DNA of 64,000 nucleotides. Origin: Eutypella sp. D-1 (Eukaryota > Ascomycota > Sordariomycetes > Xylariales > Diatrypaceae). Below, piece after piece: positions 48,851 through 59,828 of the stretch; position 1 is the stretch's first letter, and each line of letters begins with the position of its first letter. Below the pieces are notes generated by a model. The model saw nothing but the letters and a program-made list of their open reading frames with translations. It made no database searches and was not told the origin of the DNA. Position numbers and translations under genes: made by a program. The stretch is taken from the NCBI GenBank assembly GCA_023313575.1, contig JAJTTP010000019.1, positions 558,001 to 622,000 of the forward strand, written 5' to 3'.

Positions 48851-49924
48851 TCATTCATATAGCGTCTCGGGATTGGATACCATCATTCTATGCCAGTTTT
48901 CGTCGCTGCCTATCCACTCTCTGAGATTCTTGAGAATGCATAGGTTATCGATGACCCTAAACGGCTCTACCATGGCGAGAGCATTCTCTGGCGTGCGATC
49001 TTTGCCTTCGCCAGTATGCGGTTAATCACTTGCCCACACCAGCCGATTCGGCACCTCTTCTGCTAGCGTGCGTATTATTGGCGCAAGGTCATCATATCCT
49101 GTCTCGCTCAAGGTAGATGCGCGATATAGACCAGACACCTTGATAGATACGCGCGAGCTCTTCGCTAGTTGAAGGAGCGAGCGGAATCCCGGCTGCCCAA
49201 GCACGATGCCCTCCATATCATTACCTCGATTATTATTGTCGCCGCCACCTATGTTCAACCTCGAGGGCCCCTTGAGACCCCCAAGGTGATCAGCTATAAC
49301 CTCTACTGGAAGAGTTAAGACTGTATCAAATATAACTAACGAGATGGTTAGTCAACTCTTCTATAAAGCACAGTGGTTCACACATTGTATGATGAGATGG
49401 TCCATACTGTCCCATGCTTGCGCAGGGCAGTAGATCTGAATCTTCCAGCCTGTCAAGTGCTTGACCCTGTTCGCAGCTCCTATAAGTGACTCCTTCAGAG
49501 CTGCATAATCTACCTGCCCCCCCCGAGGCCTGTAGGTTCAGACGCAGCCCGCGAACACCAAGATTGTGCATGCGATCCAGTTCGTCATCTGATGTCGACA
49601 CCGGGTCAAATACTGCACTTCCCGTAACCGGTCCTTGCTCTCACGTATTCGGCGCAATGTAGAGAGAAGGTCAGTGTTGTCGGTCCCGTAAGGCGAGGGC
49701 TGGACTAGCACGAAATTGGTTGGTAGGCTGGTGCTACTGATTCTGGCACTGAAAGCATGAAGATCTTCAAGAGGAGCTTCGTTAGGTGTGTAGGCTCGGC
49801 ATGGGCTGTAGGGCCCTAGCTGGCGATCGAATATGTGGACGTGAGTATCATACGTCCCGATAGGTAGTAAGTAGTCTGACTCCGGTACACATGATGCTGT
49901 CGGAGCATCAACCAGAGAGCACAC
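48851..49924 (-). pseudogene. Amidohydrolase (LigI/2-pyrone-4,6-dicarboxylate hydrolase-like), disrupted
   Basis: The N-terminus contains YDTHVHIFD, the metal-binding HxH of amidohydrolase-2 TIM barrels, and the order VRGLRLNLQ, IKVSGLYR and LVWASD matches the LigI-like group that opens pyrone-dicarboxylates. Three lesions are seen. The frame shifts after ESKDR (near 49630) and the homology continues one frame over as GSAVFDPVSTSDDELD. The original frame returns after a run of eight G (minus strand, about 49517-49524), as if one base were lost and one gained. Near the C-terminus the codon after WASD is TAA (49019-49021) where the family has Trp, followed in frame by PHTGEGKDRTPENAL to a natural stop at 48851. 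A 48-bp intron (49336-49383, branch CTAAC) is intact. Assembly error at the G run is possible; the TAA is harder to explain that way. Confidence 0.78.
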
Positions 49925-50404
49925 TACTGTTCGAATGCACCGAATGCTTCACTCCAGCGTCACTTGGGGTGGTTTCGGGCCAAGATGGGGTCCCATAAAC
50001 GCAAAAATACACCTTGATTAAACATTGGCATGCCATTTGTTTCTGTGCAAATGACAAATTTTCAAAAATAAAAATAAAATAAAAATCATTGTGCCTGGGC
50101 AACACAAGATGCTACTATTCTATCATAGGTGCTCCAAACTAACGACCCTAAAAAACCCCCTAACTGATCGTCTGTTCCGCCGTCGGCTTGACTCCGATGG
50201 TCGCCCTTTAGCTTAGCCGACAATGCTCCACATGGCAGTGGGGTCTCACTGTCTTCCACATTCATTTTGTAATCGGACTTTTTGCCGATGTTTGACTTGA
50301 AGCCAATAGCAGAACAAGGAATCAGCGGCAAGAGTTGATAGAACGAGAGCGCCATTTACACAAGTCGGAAGTAAGCAAGAGGCACTGCATAAATCTACTC
50401 CAAA
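49925..50404. promoter_or_regulatory. Divergent upstream region of amidohydrolase pseudogene and Zn2Cys6 gene
   Basis: These 480 bases lie between the divergent starts. An AT-rich AATAAAAT stretch is at about 50060-50092. An 89-codon minus-strand frame with an ATG at 50355 is here, but it has no recognisable motif. Confidence 0.45.
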
Positions 50405-52540
50405 ATGGTGATGAGGGCCCATGGACGCTCTCGGCCAGAGCCACTAAATCACGTCGGAGAGACCGACACAACCAAGGAGAACCAGAAAGATGACGGGACC
50501 GAGGCCGGACAGCATCCGGACTCACCGGGAATTCATCACCCTACTCGTCGGGTGCTCAAGAGAAACGTAGCCGCCTGCGGCCGCTGCCGAAAACGCAAAC
50601 AGAGATGCGATGGGAAGTTGCCGGCCTGCTCATCTTGCGCGGCGGCCGGGGTCGCGTGTCTTCTCCCAGAGCGGCTCGTTGTGCGCCAACATGACCCCAA
50701 CTGCAACTGCACGGCGTTAAGGGAGCAGATTAAATCCCTCAGCGACCAGGTAAACGTGTTGAATTCGCGTCTCGCCGAGAAGGAAAGAGCATGGGTGCAC
50801 TCGGAACACAGCGATAGGGACGCTCATACTACAGACCAGCCACGGACACAGCCACAGCTCTCGCCGGTTACTTCCCCGTTGCGGCCCGTCCGGCGAGATG
50901 ATGCGACCGTAGAGAAATCGTGCATGGCAGTGCGTATCTTGCGCCCTACATTTCCGCGAAGAGGAGATTCGAGTTCCCCTTCTGTCAGTTTCTTGAGCAG
51001 TCCATGGCATCTATGGGGACGTACCGGTGAGCATGTGCCGGACCTTGACAAGGAGGTGGATATGAATCTATGGCGCTCGAACATAGAAGCCTGGCTGCAC
51101 TTAGTCGACACATTCTTTACCCGTCGATGGCCCCAGCTGCCTGTAATCCACAAGCCCACCTTTATGGAAAAGCACCTGATCCCATTCTCAGAGGCAGAGG
51201 GTCAGTCAGGAGACCTTTTCTCGTCTTTCCAGGTAAATATGGTCTTAGCCATCGCAACCACCGAGAGGACAGCGGCTGGTGTTACTAGTAACAGCAAGCT
51301 TTCTCATCGAGACTATTTCGAAGTTGCAACTCGGAGCTTAGAGGCTATATTTGCGGCGGATGACATCGACTGCATCCAATGCTTACTGCTTTTGGCTATG
51401 TATGGATGTTACGAGCCGCAGTCAGTGAATATGTGGCATGTAATCGGCCTAGCTCTCCGCTTAGCTGTCGGTATCGACCTGCATCGTCAAGAGGCGTTGG
51501 TTGGCTGCAGTGTTCTGGAAGCTGAGATGCGGAAGAGATTATGGTGGAGTGTTTATGCAATGGATAGAAGCATATCTATTACATTAGGTCGCCCCTTGGG
51601 AATTCAGGACTCTGATATCACCATGCCGCTTCCCGAAGCATTCACTGACGATCAACTTAACAACGCTTCCGAGTCACCCATTGTGCCCAACTTCGTTCCG
51701 TCCCCTGAGGACACTTCGACGTTCATTCACATCATCAAGCTGCGGCGGATATATACCGATACGTACAAGGTTTTCCACTCGGCTGGACGAACTAACGTGG
51801 AAGATGTGAGGGACCTGGAGTCAATCCGCCGCCGGAGCCTGCTACAGCTCAATGAGTGGTTGGTAGGCGCCCCACGCTACTTTAACCAGACCTGCATGTA
51901 CCAGACGCCGGAATGGTTCCAGATCGCGTACCACCAGGCTATCATCACTCTGCACCGCCCGTCTCAAGCAGCGCCGTGGCATACTAGTGGGAGCAGCGGG
52001 GTCGCTGACCTCTCTCATACCATGGGCGCGATGCGATTATGCGCCGACTCGGCCATCAGTCTGATCACTTGCTACGGCGCTCTATACGCTAAGAATAAGA
52101 TCACGTACACGTTCGTTGCGCTGAATGCGCTATTCATGGCGGCGGTCGCGATGCTACATGCACTACGGGCGAGCAGAGCCTTGCGCCGCGAGCTGACTGC
52201 CCCTGTCGCCGCTTCCAACGTCCGGCTCTGCGCCAAACTGCTGCGTGAGCTCCCGGACGGCCGCGCCATCGGCGAGAGCAGCGCCCAGATTATTGAACGC
52301 CTTGGGCGGGCAACCCTGAGCATCTTCGATAATGACAGCGCTTCATTGCCTAACACGGCCGCATCCGTGACGGACAGCGCAGAGGAAGTCGATACCGAAT
52401 TCCTCCTCTGGTTCGGCCTTAAGTCTCAGCAGCTACCCAAACAGGGAGAGCCGACACCGAGTATAGATGTGGCTTGGAACGACTTGCTTGCTAGCGGGTT
52501 CGACATGTACGGCAATATGTGGACAGACTTGTTTCTCTGA
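50405..52540 (+). CDS. Zn2Cys6 fungal transcription factor
   Basis: An uninterrupted frame of 711 residues. The binuclear zinc cluster is complete at about residues 58-85: six Cys in the pattern C-x2-C-x6-C-x6-C-x2-C-x6-C, with the basic RKRKQRC stretch. A predicted coiled-coil (LREQIKSLSDQVNVLNSRL) follows, usual for dimeric binding to inverted CGG half-sites. The middle domain is of the fungal_trans type, with LPVIHKPTFMEKH, MWHVIGLALRLAVGIDLHR and RKRLWWSVYAMDRSISITLGRP. The C-terminal end reads DMYGNMWTDLFL, a common ending in this group. It is divergent from the amidohydrolase pseudogene and upstream of the alpha/beta hydrolase gene on the same strand, so it is the likely local regulator of the cluster. 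Its inducer is unknown. Confidence 0.95.
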   Translation: MVMRAHGRSRPEPLNHVGETDTTKENQKDDGTEAGQHPDSPGIHHPTRRVLKRNVAACGRCRKRKQRCDGKLPACSSCAAAGVACLLPERLVVRQHDPNCNCTALREQIKSLSDQVNVLNSRLAEKERAWVHSEHSDRDAHTTDQPRTQPQLSPVTSPLRPVRRDDATVEKSCMAVRILRPTFPRRGDSSSPSVSFLSSPWHLWGRTGEHVPDLDKEVDMNLWRSNIEAWLHLVDTFFTRRWPQLPVIHKPTFMEKHLIPFSEAEGQSGDLFSSFQVNMVLAIATTERTAAGVTSNSKLSHRDYFEVATRSLEAIFAADDIDCIQCLLLLAMYGCYEPQSVNMWHVIGLALRLAVGIDLHRQEALVGCSVLEAEMRKRLWWSVYAMDRSISITLGRPLGIQDSDITMPLPEAFTDDQLNNASESPIVPNFVPSPEDTSTFIHIIKLRRIYTDTYKVFHSAGRTNVEDVRDLESIRRRSLLQLNEWLVGAPRYFNQTCMYQTPEWFQIAYHQAIITLHRPSQAAPWHTSGSSGVADLSHTMGAMRLCADSAISLITCYGALYAKNKITYTFVALNALFMAAVAMLHALRASRALRRELTAPVAASNVRLCAKLLRELPDGRAIGESSAQIIERLGRATLSIFDNDSASLPNTAASVTDSAEEVDTEFLLWFGLKSQQLPKQGEPTPSIDVAWNDLLASGFDMYGNMWTDLFL

Positions 52541-53430
52541 GACAGGGGCAATGGCCATTATTAATCAGTGGTCCCTTCGCAATTCATTGGCGACTTTCGA
52601 TTGGAGAACAAAACCGCTGTTATCGGATAGTGATGCCTGAATTATTCGTAGGCGGCCAAGTCTTCAACTTCTGGCCATCAACTGTTGATTGGTCGTCTCT
52701 GCCTAATCAATCGGCACCGTGGACGGTCCTCGACCAGTCGTTCAGTTCCTTGCAGCTGGTGCTATTCTACGGGTTTACCGTCTGGACCGCCGTTCCAATG
52801 GCTTTGTCGCACTCATGCCTACTACAAAGCGTATGAACTCCTCCACCCCTTAGGGGCGGGACCTAAATCTGAGTGCGGAGTAAGAGTATGGGAATCCCCG
52901 TGCTCACCCGCACCTTTCATCTAAGAATTATGACCTACTTAGGTATGTAATGTGTTTCGCACTAAAGAGGGGAAGCACATTAATTCTGCTCTACTTCGAA
53001 CCAAATATAGGGAACCACTGATGCCCCGCCAAATGGCCAGTGGCTAAGTCCGCGATGGAATGCCAAGGAATGCATACATCGCTTAACCCCTGCAAAGTGA
53101 ACCGACCATACATAGACCAGCTGCTCGCACTCGCTTCATCCTCGTTTCAAAAGAAGCGGACGGTTCCTATATAAACACGCGTATCTGCGGAATTGCGGAG
53201 ACATGAATCGTGGTGTCGCGGGTTCTTAGGAATTGTCCGTTCCCGTTACAACACAGCTTTTCAAATACTTAAGGGCCTACTTATGTACTCTCGACATAGC
53301 CGACCTTTCGGCATCCGCGGCTTAATATAAATAAGGCTCGCGGGGCGCGGGGTAAGACAATTTTGCAGCTTTTATTTCCTCTCATATATGTTCGTATCAT
53401 TCGACCCTTAACAACATCGCGTTGGACATC
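52541..53430. other. Spacer and promoter upstream of alpha/beta hydrolase gene
   Basis: 890 bases without a gene. It contains a TATA-like site at 53326-53335 and another AT-rich match TATATAAAC near 53166-53175. Confidence 0.5.
53326..53335 (+). promoter_or_regulatory. TATA-like element
   Basis: TATAAATAAG lies 95 bases upstream of the hydrolase ATG at 53431, a plausible core-promoter distance for a fungal gene. Confidence 0.4.
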
Positions 53431-54631
53431 ATGGCGTCCCTCGAGAGGCACGACGTCGTATATAATGACGCCAGTGAGGAGTCCAAGACAATCCATTACT
53501 TGGCAACAGGTAATCGCGATGGACCTCTCCTGATTTTCCTCCACGGATTTTCCGGAATTGGTCGCACATGGATCGGCCAGCTGACGGCGTTCTCGTCCCT
53601 CGGATTCCGCGTTGTAGCTCCTGACATGCCCGGCTACGGCAAATCGAGCGCAAGCAAGGACGTCACCAACTACTCTACCAAGAGGCTGAGCGCCGGCCTG
53701 CTGGCTTTACTTGGCGACACGGGGCGGGACAGTGCGGTTTGGGTTGCTCATGACTGGGGGTAAGTGATTTTCGCTTAAATCTAGCACTTCCTGGCCCTCC
53801 TCGATACTCAGGCTTGAGAATACTGCTCGTGCCGGTATTATCGCTGTATCGCACTTTCAGAAATGGAATAGCACTGACAGCCTTCCCAGCGCGGGTGTTC
53901 TTTCGTCTTTTGTGGCCCACCACCCAGAAAAGTGCAAGGCGGTGGCTTTTCTAAGTGTCCCTTACCGAAGCGTCGAGTTGGGTTTGGATCACTTAGTAAC
54001 GACCGTGGATCGCGACGTGTACCCAGTCGATCAGTATCCGTACGGCCAATGGGACTACATGCGATTCTTCGAGGAAAGCTACGAGAAGGCAGTGGCATGG
54101 CTCGATTCAGATAAAGCTGGAGCGGTCAAGATCTTCTCGTCGCGAGTCCCTCCGGCTCCCGCAGGCGAGATACCCACTTTTGCCACGGCCAGGAAAAACG
54201 GCGGGTTGATGGGCGGACTCTCGAAGCCCCCGAGCCCCGAGGAAATCCCTTTCGAGCTCATGCTCGACCAGGAGACTTACGAGGAGTATGTCGCCGGAAT
54301 GGAGAGGACCGGCTTCGGGCCTGGGGTCGCATATTACATGAATCATAAAGAGAACCACGCCTACAACTCCGACGTGCCAAACGGAGGCGTGCTGGAGATC
54401 CCTGTCCTGTTTATCTCAAGCACGCACGATGCTGTCTGTACCCCAGGGAAGAAGGCGACCATAACGGAGGAGATGCACAGGCTTTGCAAGAATCTCACCA
54501 CGACCAACCTCGATGCTAATCATTGGATGCTGTTGGAGAAGACAGAGGAAACAAACGCGGCCCTGGCTCGCTTCCTCGTCGAGAAGCTTCCTAGCGTGTG
54601 GCCGGTCTCCTGGGACGAAGCAAAGGCATAG
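53431..54631 (+). CDS. Alpha/beta hydrolase of the epoxide hydrolase group
   Basis: Exons 53431-53759 and 53890-54631 flank a 130-bp intron and give 356 residues. The oxyanion motif HGFSG is at residue 38, the nucleophile elbow reads VAHDWG with Asp108 instead of Ser, and the charge relay is Asp290 (SSTHDAV) with His321 (DANHWML). An Asp nucleophile in HDWG is the mark of epoxide hydrolases and haloalkane dehalogenases; hydrolysis of an epoxide by way of an enzyme ester is most likely. Substrate is unknown. There is no signal peptide, so it is probably cytosolic. It follows the Zn2Cys6 gene on the same strand and faces the transporter gene. The start at 53431 is the first ATG of the frame. 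Confidence 0.92.
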
Positions 54632-55252
54632 ATAACTTTCTAGGACCCAGACTTGAATATGTGAACCCCATAAAAGAGATTGTGATATAGCTCCTCAGAT
54701 AGCAGTGTTCAATGAAATCATGAAGCGTCATTCAACCGTTCTTGAACTGAGGCATGGAAATAAAGAGTGCCACATTATACAGACAGTCATATTACCCTTT
54801 TAAACAAAGCGACGGCAAGGGCGACTGGAATAAGACGATACCGCTACTACTGCATCATTTTGGGGAATTCATCATCGTATGTGACCGTCATCCCCGCTTC
54901 CTTTGCACAGAGAAGCTGATAAGCGACGGCATTACTGTAAGGGACGCCTGACAAGAATACAATTTAAGGGGGCGGGGTAGCTATCATCCATGTAAGGAAG
55001 ACTTCAGATTAAGACTTTCAGATAAGATAGCACTGACGCCAGACATTATGGGGACGATGCTATTAAGCAGCTTCTGCGCATACAAACATGTGCTCCATTT
55101 TAACTGATTACTGAACTAGATGAGAACTGTAAGATATAGTGATTTCTCTAGTCACATTCGGTATTGAGGCTTACGATCGAGCTTGCGCAGCATATATCTA
55201 TCTGTCAAGCGGTATATTACGAACCAGTAAACCGTGACCTAGGATGGCCCCG
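54632..55252. other. Intergenic spacer, convergent 3' ends
   Basis: AT-rich spacer between the hydrolase and transporter genes. A 65-codon plus-strand frame at 54754-54951 has no known motif. Confidence 0.55.
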
Positions 55253-56914
55253 TTACGGCTGGGTGGTGCTAATCCTGCGCAACTTGAAGCCCTGCAGGCC
55301 GAGCCTCCACCGGCTTCCCGAGGCCCGGGCCTGCTGCCGCTCGGAGTACTTCTGTTCGATGAATTCCAGGCTGTGGCCCTTGGTCTCGAACATGAAGGCC
55401 GCGCACATGAGGGTGCAGAACAGCGAGCAGAAGGCGAAGAAGTAGTAGGCGCCGAACGAGGATGAGGCTAAGAACACGGGCGTCGAGAGTGCCACTATGT
55501 AATTCGCGAGCTGTAAAGTATGTAAGGTTCTCTGGTCAGCCTTCATTCATCATTACGTTAATTTTTGCGAAGGGGACATTGGAGAGAGATAATATGATAC
55601 GGCAGACGCACCCAGTTGGAAGCCTGCGCCAGGCTGGCGCCGCTACTTCTGGTCTGGCGTGGAAGGCTCTCGATCATGTACATCCGGAAGCCGAGGGCCC
55701 AGGTGGCGGAAAAGACGCAGGCGAAGATGTAGATGCTGACGATGACGACCCAGGCGGCGGGGGTGCCGGGGTGGACGGCGTCGGCGGCGTAGAGGCTGCC
55801 CATCAGCAACATGATGGCGGAGATGAGGGCGCCGCCGACTACGCTCGAGGTCTTGCGTCCCCACATATCGCACATGAGGGTGGCGGGGATGGTGACGACG
55901 AGCAGGACGAGGGCGGAGACGCCCGAAGCCAGGAAACTCGCCTGTTCGGACCCCAGCCCCGCCTGCGCGAACAGGATCGGCGCGTAGTACAGGACGCCGT
56001 CGATGCCGGAGAACTGCTGCATGCCCATGATGAAGCAGCCGAAGGCGGTGCGGGCGCGCACGGGCGCGGAGAACGCCTCGCGGAACGCGCGCACGGTCTC
56101 ACGGACGCTCTCCGCGAACGTCGCGTCCGGCCGGTGCTCCAGCCCCGACTGGCCCGACTGCGCCAGCAGTTCCTGCTGCTCCTCCTCGCCGAGCCCGAGG
56201 CGCGCGATCACGGCGCGCGCGCCCGCCTCTCGCCCCGTCGCCAGAAGCCACCGCGGGCTCTGCGGGACCAGCGCCGACGTCGCTGCTGCGTTCGTGAAGG
56301 CTAGTCCCGCCTGCACGCCGAGCGGCAGGCGCCAGGAGAGCGAGCCGGGTAGCGCTGCCGTCCCGTAGCACATGAAGAAACCGAGCAGGATGCCGGACGT
56401 GATGTTGAGCTGTGGGATGTTGGCGACGGTGCCGCGGCGCTTGGCGGGAGACAGCTCCGCCACCAGCACGTACACGGTCGAGAGGAAGATACCCTCGCCA
56501 ACGCCCTTGATCAGGCGCCCCACGACGAAGGTGGGCAGGTGGAATGCCGTTGTCTCCAGCGTCGCGCCGACGCCGAAGATCAGGGACCCGAGCGCGATCA
56601 TCCGCGGCCGCCCGTAGCGGTCCGCCAGGATCCCCGAGATCAGCGACGTGATGACCCCGCCGATCAGGATCGACGACACGATCACCCCGTGCACGGTCGC
56701 CGAGAACTCGCCGAACGTCTCCTTGAACGACGTCATGGTGGTCACGGGCCCGATCGTCCCCGTATCCAGCCTGCGGGAGCGGTGATGTCAGTACGTTGCT
56801 CTACATATCGCTGGCCTGACCCTCTCTGGCTTACCCGAACACCATCGCGTTGAATGAAGTGATCACGGATGCGCTCATCCATACTGGGACGCATTTCATG
56901 TGGCTGAGGATCAT
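55253..56914 (-). CDS. Major facilitator, sugar-porter family transporter
   Basis: Three exons (56914-56835, 56770-55612, 55510-55253) with introns of 64 and 101 bp close to 498 residues. Family signatures are present: ADRYGRPRM (loop 2-3), PQSPRWLL after segment 6, QQFSGIDGVLYYAP in segment 7, DMWGRK (loop 8-9) and ETKGHSLE after segment 12. Twelve hydrophobic segments are readable. It probably imports a sugar or a related polyol or cyclic acid by proton symport at the plasma membrane; members of this family also carry quinate, so the substrate cannot be fixed from sequence. The second exon is unusually GC-rich compared with the flanks. It is at the edge of the catabolic-like group and convergent with the epoxide-hydrolase-like gene. 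Confidence 0.93.
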
Positions 56915-58412
56915 CGTGACGGCGATGCGACTAGTATATGGCAAGGCTGAAGAAAAAGAAAGGCTGGATTGGGTTTATCTCAGGACCTGCTGGAAACAGC
57001 CTGTGTGCATCTTCGAAACGGCTTTCATCGCGGCGTTGACGCTTTAATAAGGGTTTCTCTACCCCTCAATAATATTGCGCCTTCGTCGAAAGTGCTCCGC
57101 AGAGCCGCTGACGGCTGTACCTCATTGGGAAACTCCGCGAAGTCCACATGTGGGCTAGAAGAGCTGATCGGATTGTCACATGAACAAGAGGCACAAAAAT
57201 TGCGGTCTGCAAAAACCTACATTCGCAGCGGATAGTGAACGCGCGGCAGGCCAAAAGCTAAAATTTCTACATTAGTCATGGAAAAAAAGGGTTCCATCGC
57301 AGGGAAGGGTCACGATACCCTATCTTTATGTACGAAGAAACGAAGCTAGCTTATCCGGAATGTGACTGAAGAGTCACCCTTTGCATCTTGGTTTAGTTAG
57401 GGGTTCGTGCATAAGGGCGTACATAAGGGCATGCATTGGCCGGAGTTCTTCATAGATATATGTACGAGACCATCCTGCTTAGCCCCTTGGCGAGCACACT
57501 TGTAAGCAAGGGCCCTTCTGCATCCTGTGCTATTGAGGGGCTCCACATAAGGTCCTATAAAAAGGAGGGGGGACAAAACCCTGAAGGGAACTAGATATAC
57601 GGCACATATATCTGCAGGGCCATGACTATACATCGGGGAACGGAGCCGGACTGGACGGTCCACCTCAGGATATCCGAGATCGGGCACTCTAAGCCGAGCC
57701 GGGCCGGGCCGTACTGGGTCTAGGACCGTTGGGGTAGGGTCCTCAGATGATCAGTTGCAATTGATAATGAACAATGCATAGTAGAAGAACGGAATGACGA
57801 GGTGACAAATGCCCACTAGGATATTAAGTTCTTGATTCCGCTGCTAAGATTTCATCTCGGCTGAGCCCGGCAACAAGGTGCACGGCTTAGCTAGATCGTA
57901 GCCTTTAGCTATCAAACTAAGTTTCCCGATCGCCTAGGTAGCAGCTGAGAGATAGCTACACGTACATATATCCTCAAGTATCAGTCGACAATATGCTGTT
58001 CGATATCTCAAAAGAAGTTTGCGCCGATATCATGAAAGCCACTCATAGTGTCATCCTAATCGGCTTAGTTGGAGCCCATCCAACTTCACATCACGATCCG
58101 TGCTAGAGACGCCGCTAGCTGTCGATATACAATGACAGCAGTCAAAAGAGTTCGGTATCTGGGAGGTCTGATCTGAGTGTTAACTGCTTTATGAGCCGCC
58201 CCGTACCTCTGGCCAGATTTCCTAGCCGGGTTCCATCCAACGTGATAACTGCGAAAGTGTACCGCACGAGTGTCGTTAATGGATATATTTCCAAGACCGT
58301 TCGACCTTATCATGGTAGGGACTGTATTAGACTTTGCTCTGTGTGCGACGTGGAGTGTACGGTAGGATGACTGCACAGCGACCAAAGACCTTTGACAACT
58401 GCCTTCGTACTT
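56915..58412. other. Intergenic spacer upstream of the transporter gene
   Basis: 1.5 kb with the transporter promoter and the 3' flank of TRM10. The sequence is unique and I see no gene, tRNA or strong repeat. Small frames here (57066-57254, 57397-57687 and 58086-58385, minus) show no motif. Confidence 0.5.
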
Positions 58413-59828
58413 TCATGGACCATTGGCGGATTCGGCCAGATCTGGAAGCTTCTCGTGGTCGACCGGAGGAGCGGACCATTCCTTTTCGCCGAGAGCATTC
58501 TTGCGCAAGCCCTCGTCCGCATTAGCACCCTCCACCTCGGCAGGTCCGTGAGAGCTGGCGCCATTTGGTTCCGTAACGTCCCCCGAGAGCCCATCCTCTT
58601 TGGGACGAGCACGTTCCAATGGCGCTGGATCTTCAGGGGTTTTCTCGCCATCCCCAGGCTCACTCCGGCCAATGCCATCATGGTTCTCATCTCCTTCCTT
58701 GGCCACATCCTGATCTGGGTCGGTAGCGACGTCAGTGGCGGCATCTTCATCTCTCAACTTCCCACCTTTGCGAGTGGGAATGACTTTCATAAAGGCCTCT
58801 CCCCAGTCGCCGAGCTCGAGATATTTGAGCATGATGTCCATAACGTGATTAGTCGCTAGCACGTGACGGCTCTGTAAAACCATAAACTCGCCGATGGGAA
58901 GTTTGGCTGTCCTGACGTTCTTTTCTCTGGCTATTCGATAGCAAAGACCCTTCTCTCGGTTCTTGTCGATAATACCACCAATGACGTAGCAGGTGTTCGG
59001 CTCAAGACAATCGATTGTGTATGGGGAGTCTGCAGTCAGGTAGACGATGGACTTGTCGACATCTTTGGTTTCTGGCTCGGGTGGTAGGGCAGTCCTCTTG
59101 GACCTCTTAGACTCAAAGGTGGGTTGAATTAACGAGATGCTATCACCCTGCTCGCCTTTTTCGAGTATTTCGGTCGTAGTCCCTCCCTGGGGGCCAACCA
59201 TCAGCTCCTTAGCCTCCCGGGCAACTTCAATAAAGTCGGCTTCTCTGAGATGGATGTCTTTCCATCCTTGGTGTTGGTTGGCTAGATCCGTCTCGAACCT
59301 CTTTTTCATGGCGCCGCCATAAGAGCTGACGAACAAGTGAGCTGGGTAGTGTGAAGCACGATTGTCAGAGTAGCATCTAGTCACCTGACTGCACAACGAC
59401 ACGAGCTCCTTCTCTAACATATATTGCTCGAACTGGCAGTCAATGATCACTGTTAAGGGCACCTGGGTACGCTGAGACGGATCCCTCTTAGGCTGATGTG
59501 TTAAAGCCGGTTGCCTTCCTTCTGCTGCAGCAGCGGCGATCTCAGTCTGCCTCTCGAGTCTCTTCCGCTCCCTCCTGCCTTGGCGCTTTTCCTTCCTCTT
59601 GATCTTCATAAACGCCTTCTTCTCCTCGTGTCTCTTTTGCTTTTTCAACCTTTTCAGTTGGTTTTTCGATAGACCATCCGTCTCGGCAGTCCCTCTTATA
59701 TCACTCCCATCGTCTCCTTGACAGTCGTCGCTATCATGATCGTGACCGTTGGCGTCATCTTGGTCTCGGGCCGGGCGCTTAACCCCGCGCGGCGCCTCGA
59801 GTTCATCAGTTGTGGTAGACGCATCCAT
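58413..59828 (-). CDS. TRM10: tRNA (guanine(9)-N1)-methyltransferase Trm10
   Basis: A single-exon frame of 471 residues. The N-terminal 50 residues are acidic, then a strongly basic helix (about 55-95: KNQLKRLKKQKRHEEKKAF and following) as in other Trm10 proteins, probably for tRNA binding. The SPOUT-type catalytic domain spans about 122-350, with TVIIDCQFEQYM, FVSSYGG, IVYLTADSP (261-269), YVIGGIIDKNREKGLC (281-296) and KLPIGEF. The enzyme methylates N1 of G9 in tRNAs using S-adenosylmethionine. The C-terminal 115 residues are an acidic, Pro/Gly-rich disordered extension that makes it longer than the yeast enzyme (about 293). It is divergent from MSH2 with 718 bases between start codons. Confidence 0.95.
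   Translation of the reverse strand: MDASTTTDELEAPRGVKRPARDQDDANGHDHDSDDCQGDDGSDIRGTAETDGLSKNQLKRLKKQKRHEEKKAFMKIKRKEKRQGRRERKRLERQTEIAAAAAEGRQPALTHQPKRDPSQRTQVPLTVIIDCQFEQYMLEKELVSLCSQVTRCYSDNRASHYPAHLFVSSYGGAMKKRFETDLANQHQGWKDIHLREADFIEVAREAKELMVGPQGGTTTEILEKGEQGDSISLIQPTFESKRSKRTALPPEPETKDVDKSIVYLTADSPYTIDCLEPNTCYVIGGIIDKNREKGLCYRIAREKNVRTAKLPIGEFMVLQSRHVLATNHVMDIMLKYLELGDWGEAFMKVIPTRKGGKLRDEDAATDVATDPDQDVAKEGDENHDGIGRSEPGDGEKTPEDPAPLERARPKEDGLSGDVTEPNGASSHGPAEVEGANADEGLRKNALGEKEWSAPPVDHEKLPDLAESANGP

Noticed and set aside
49598..49662. A 32-base intron (donor GTGAGA, end GTGCAG) to explain the first amidohydrolase frameshift
   Set aside because: Shorter than any other intron here (minimum 48 bp), and it would remove family-like residues on both sides; a one-base loss explains the sequence better.
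55462..56304. 280-codon plus-strand frame opposite the transporter gene
   Set aside because: A shadow frame of a GC-rich exon; the opposite strand carries clear sugar-porter motifs.
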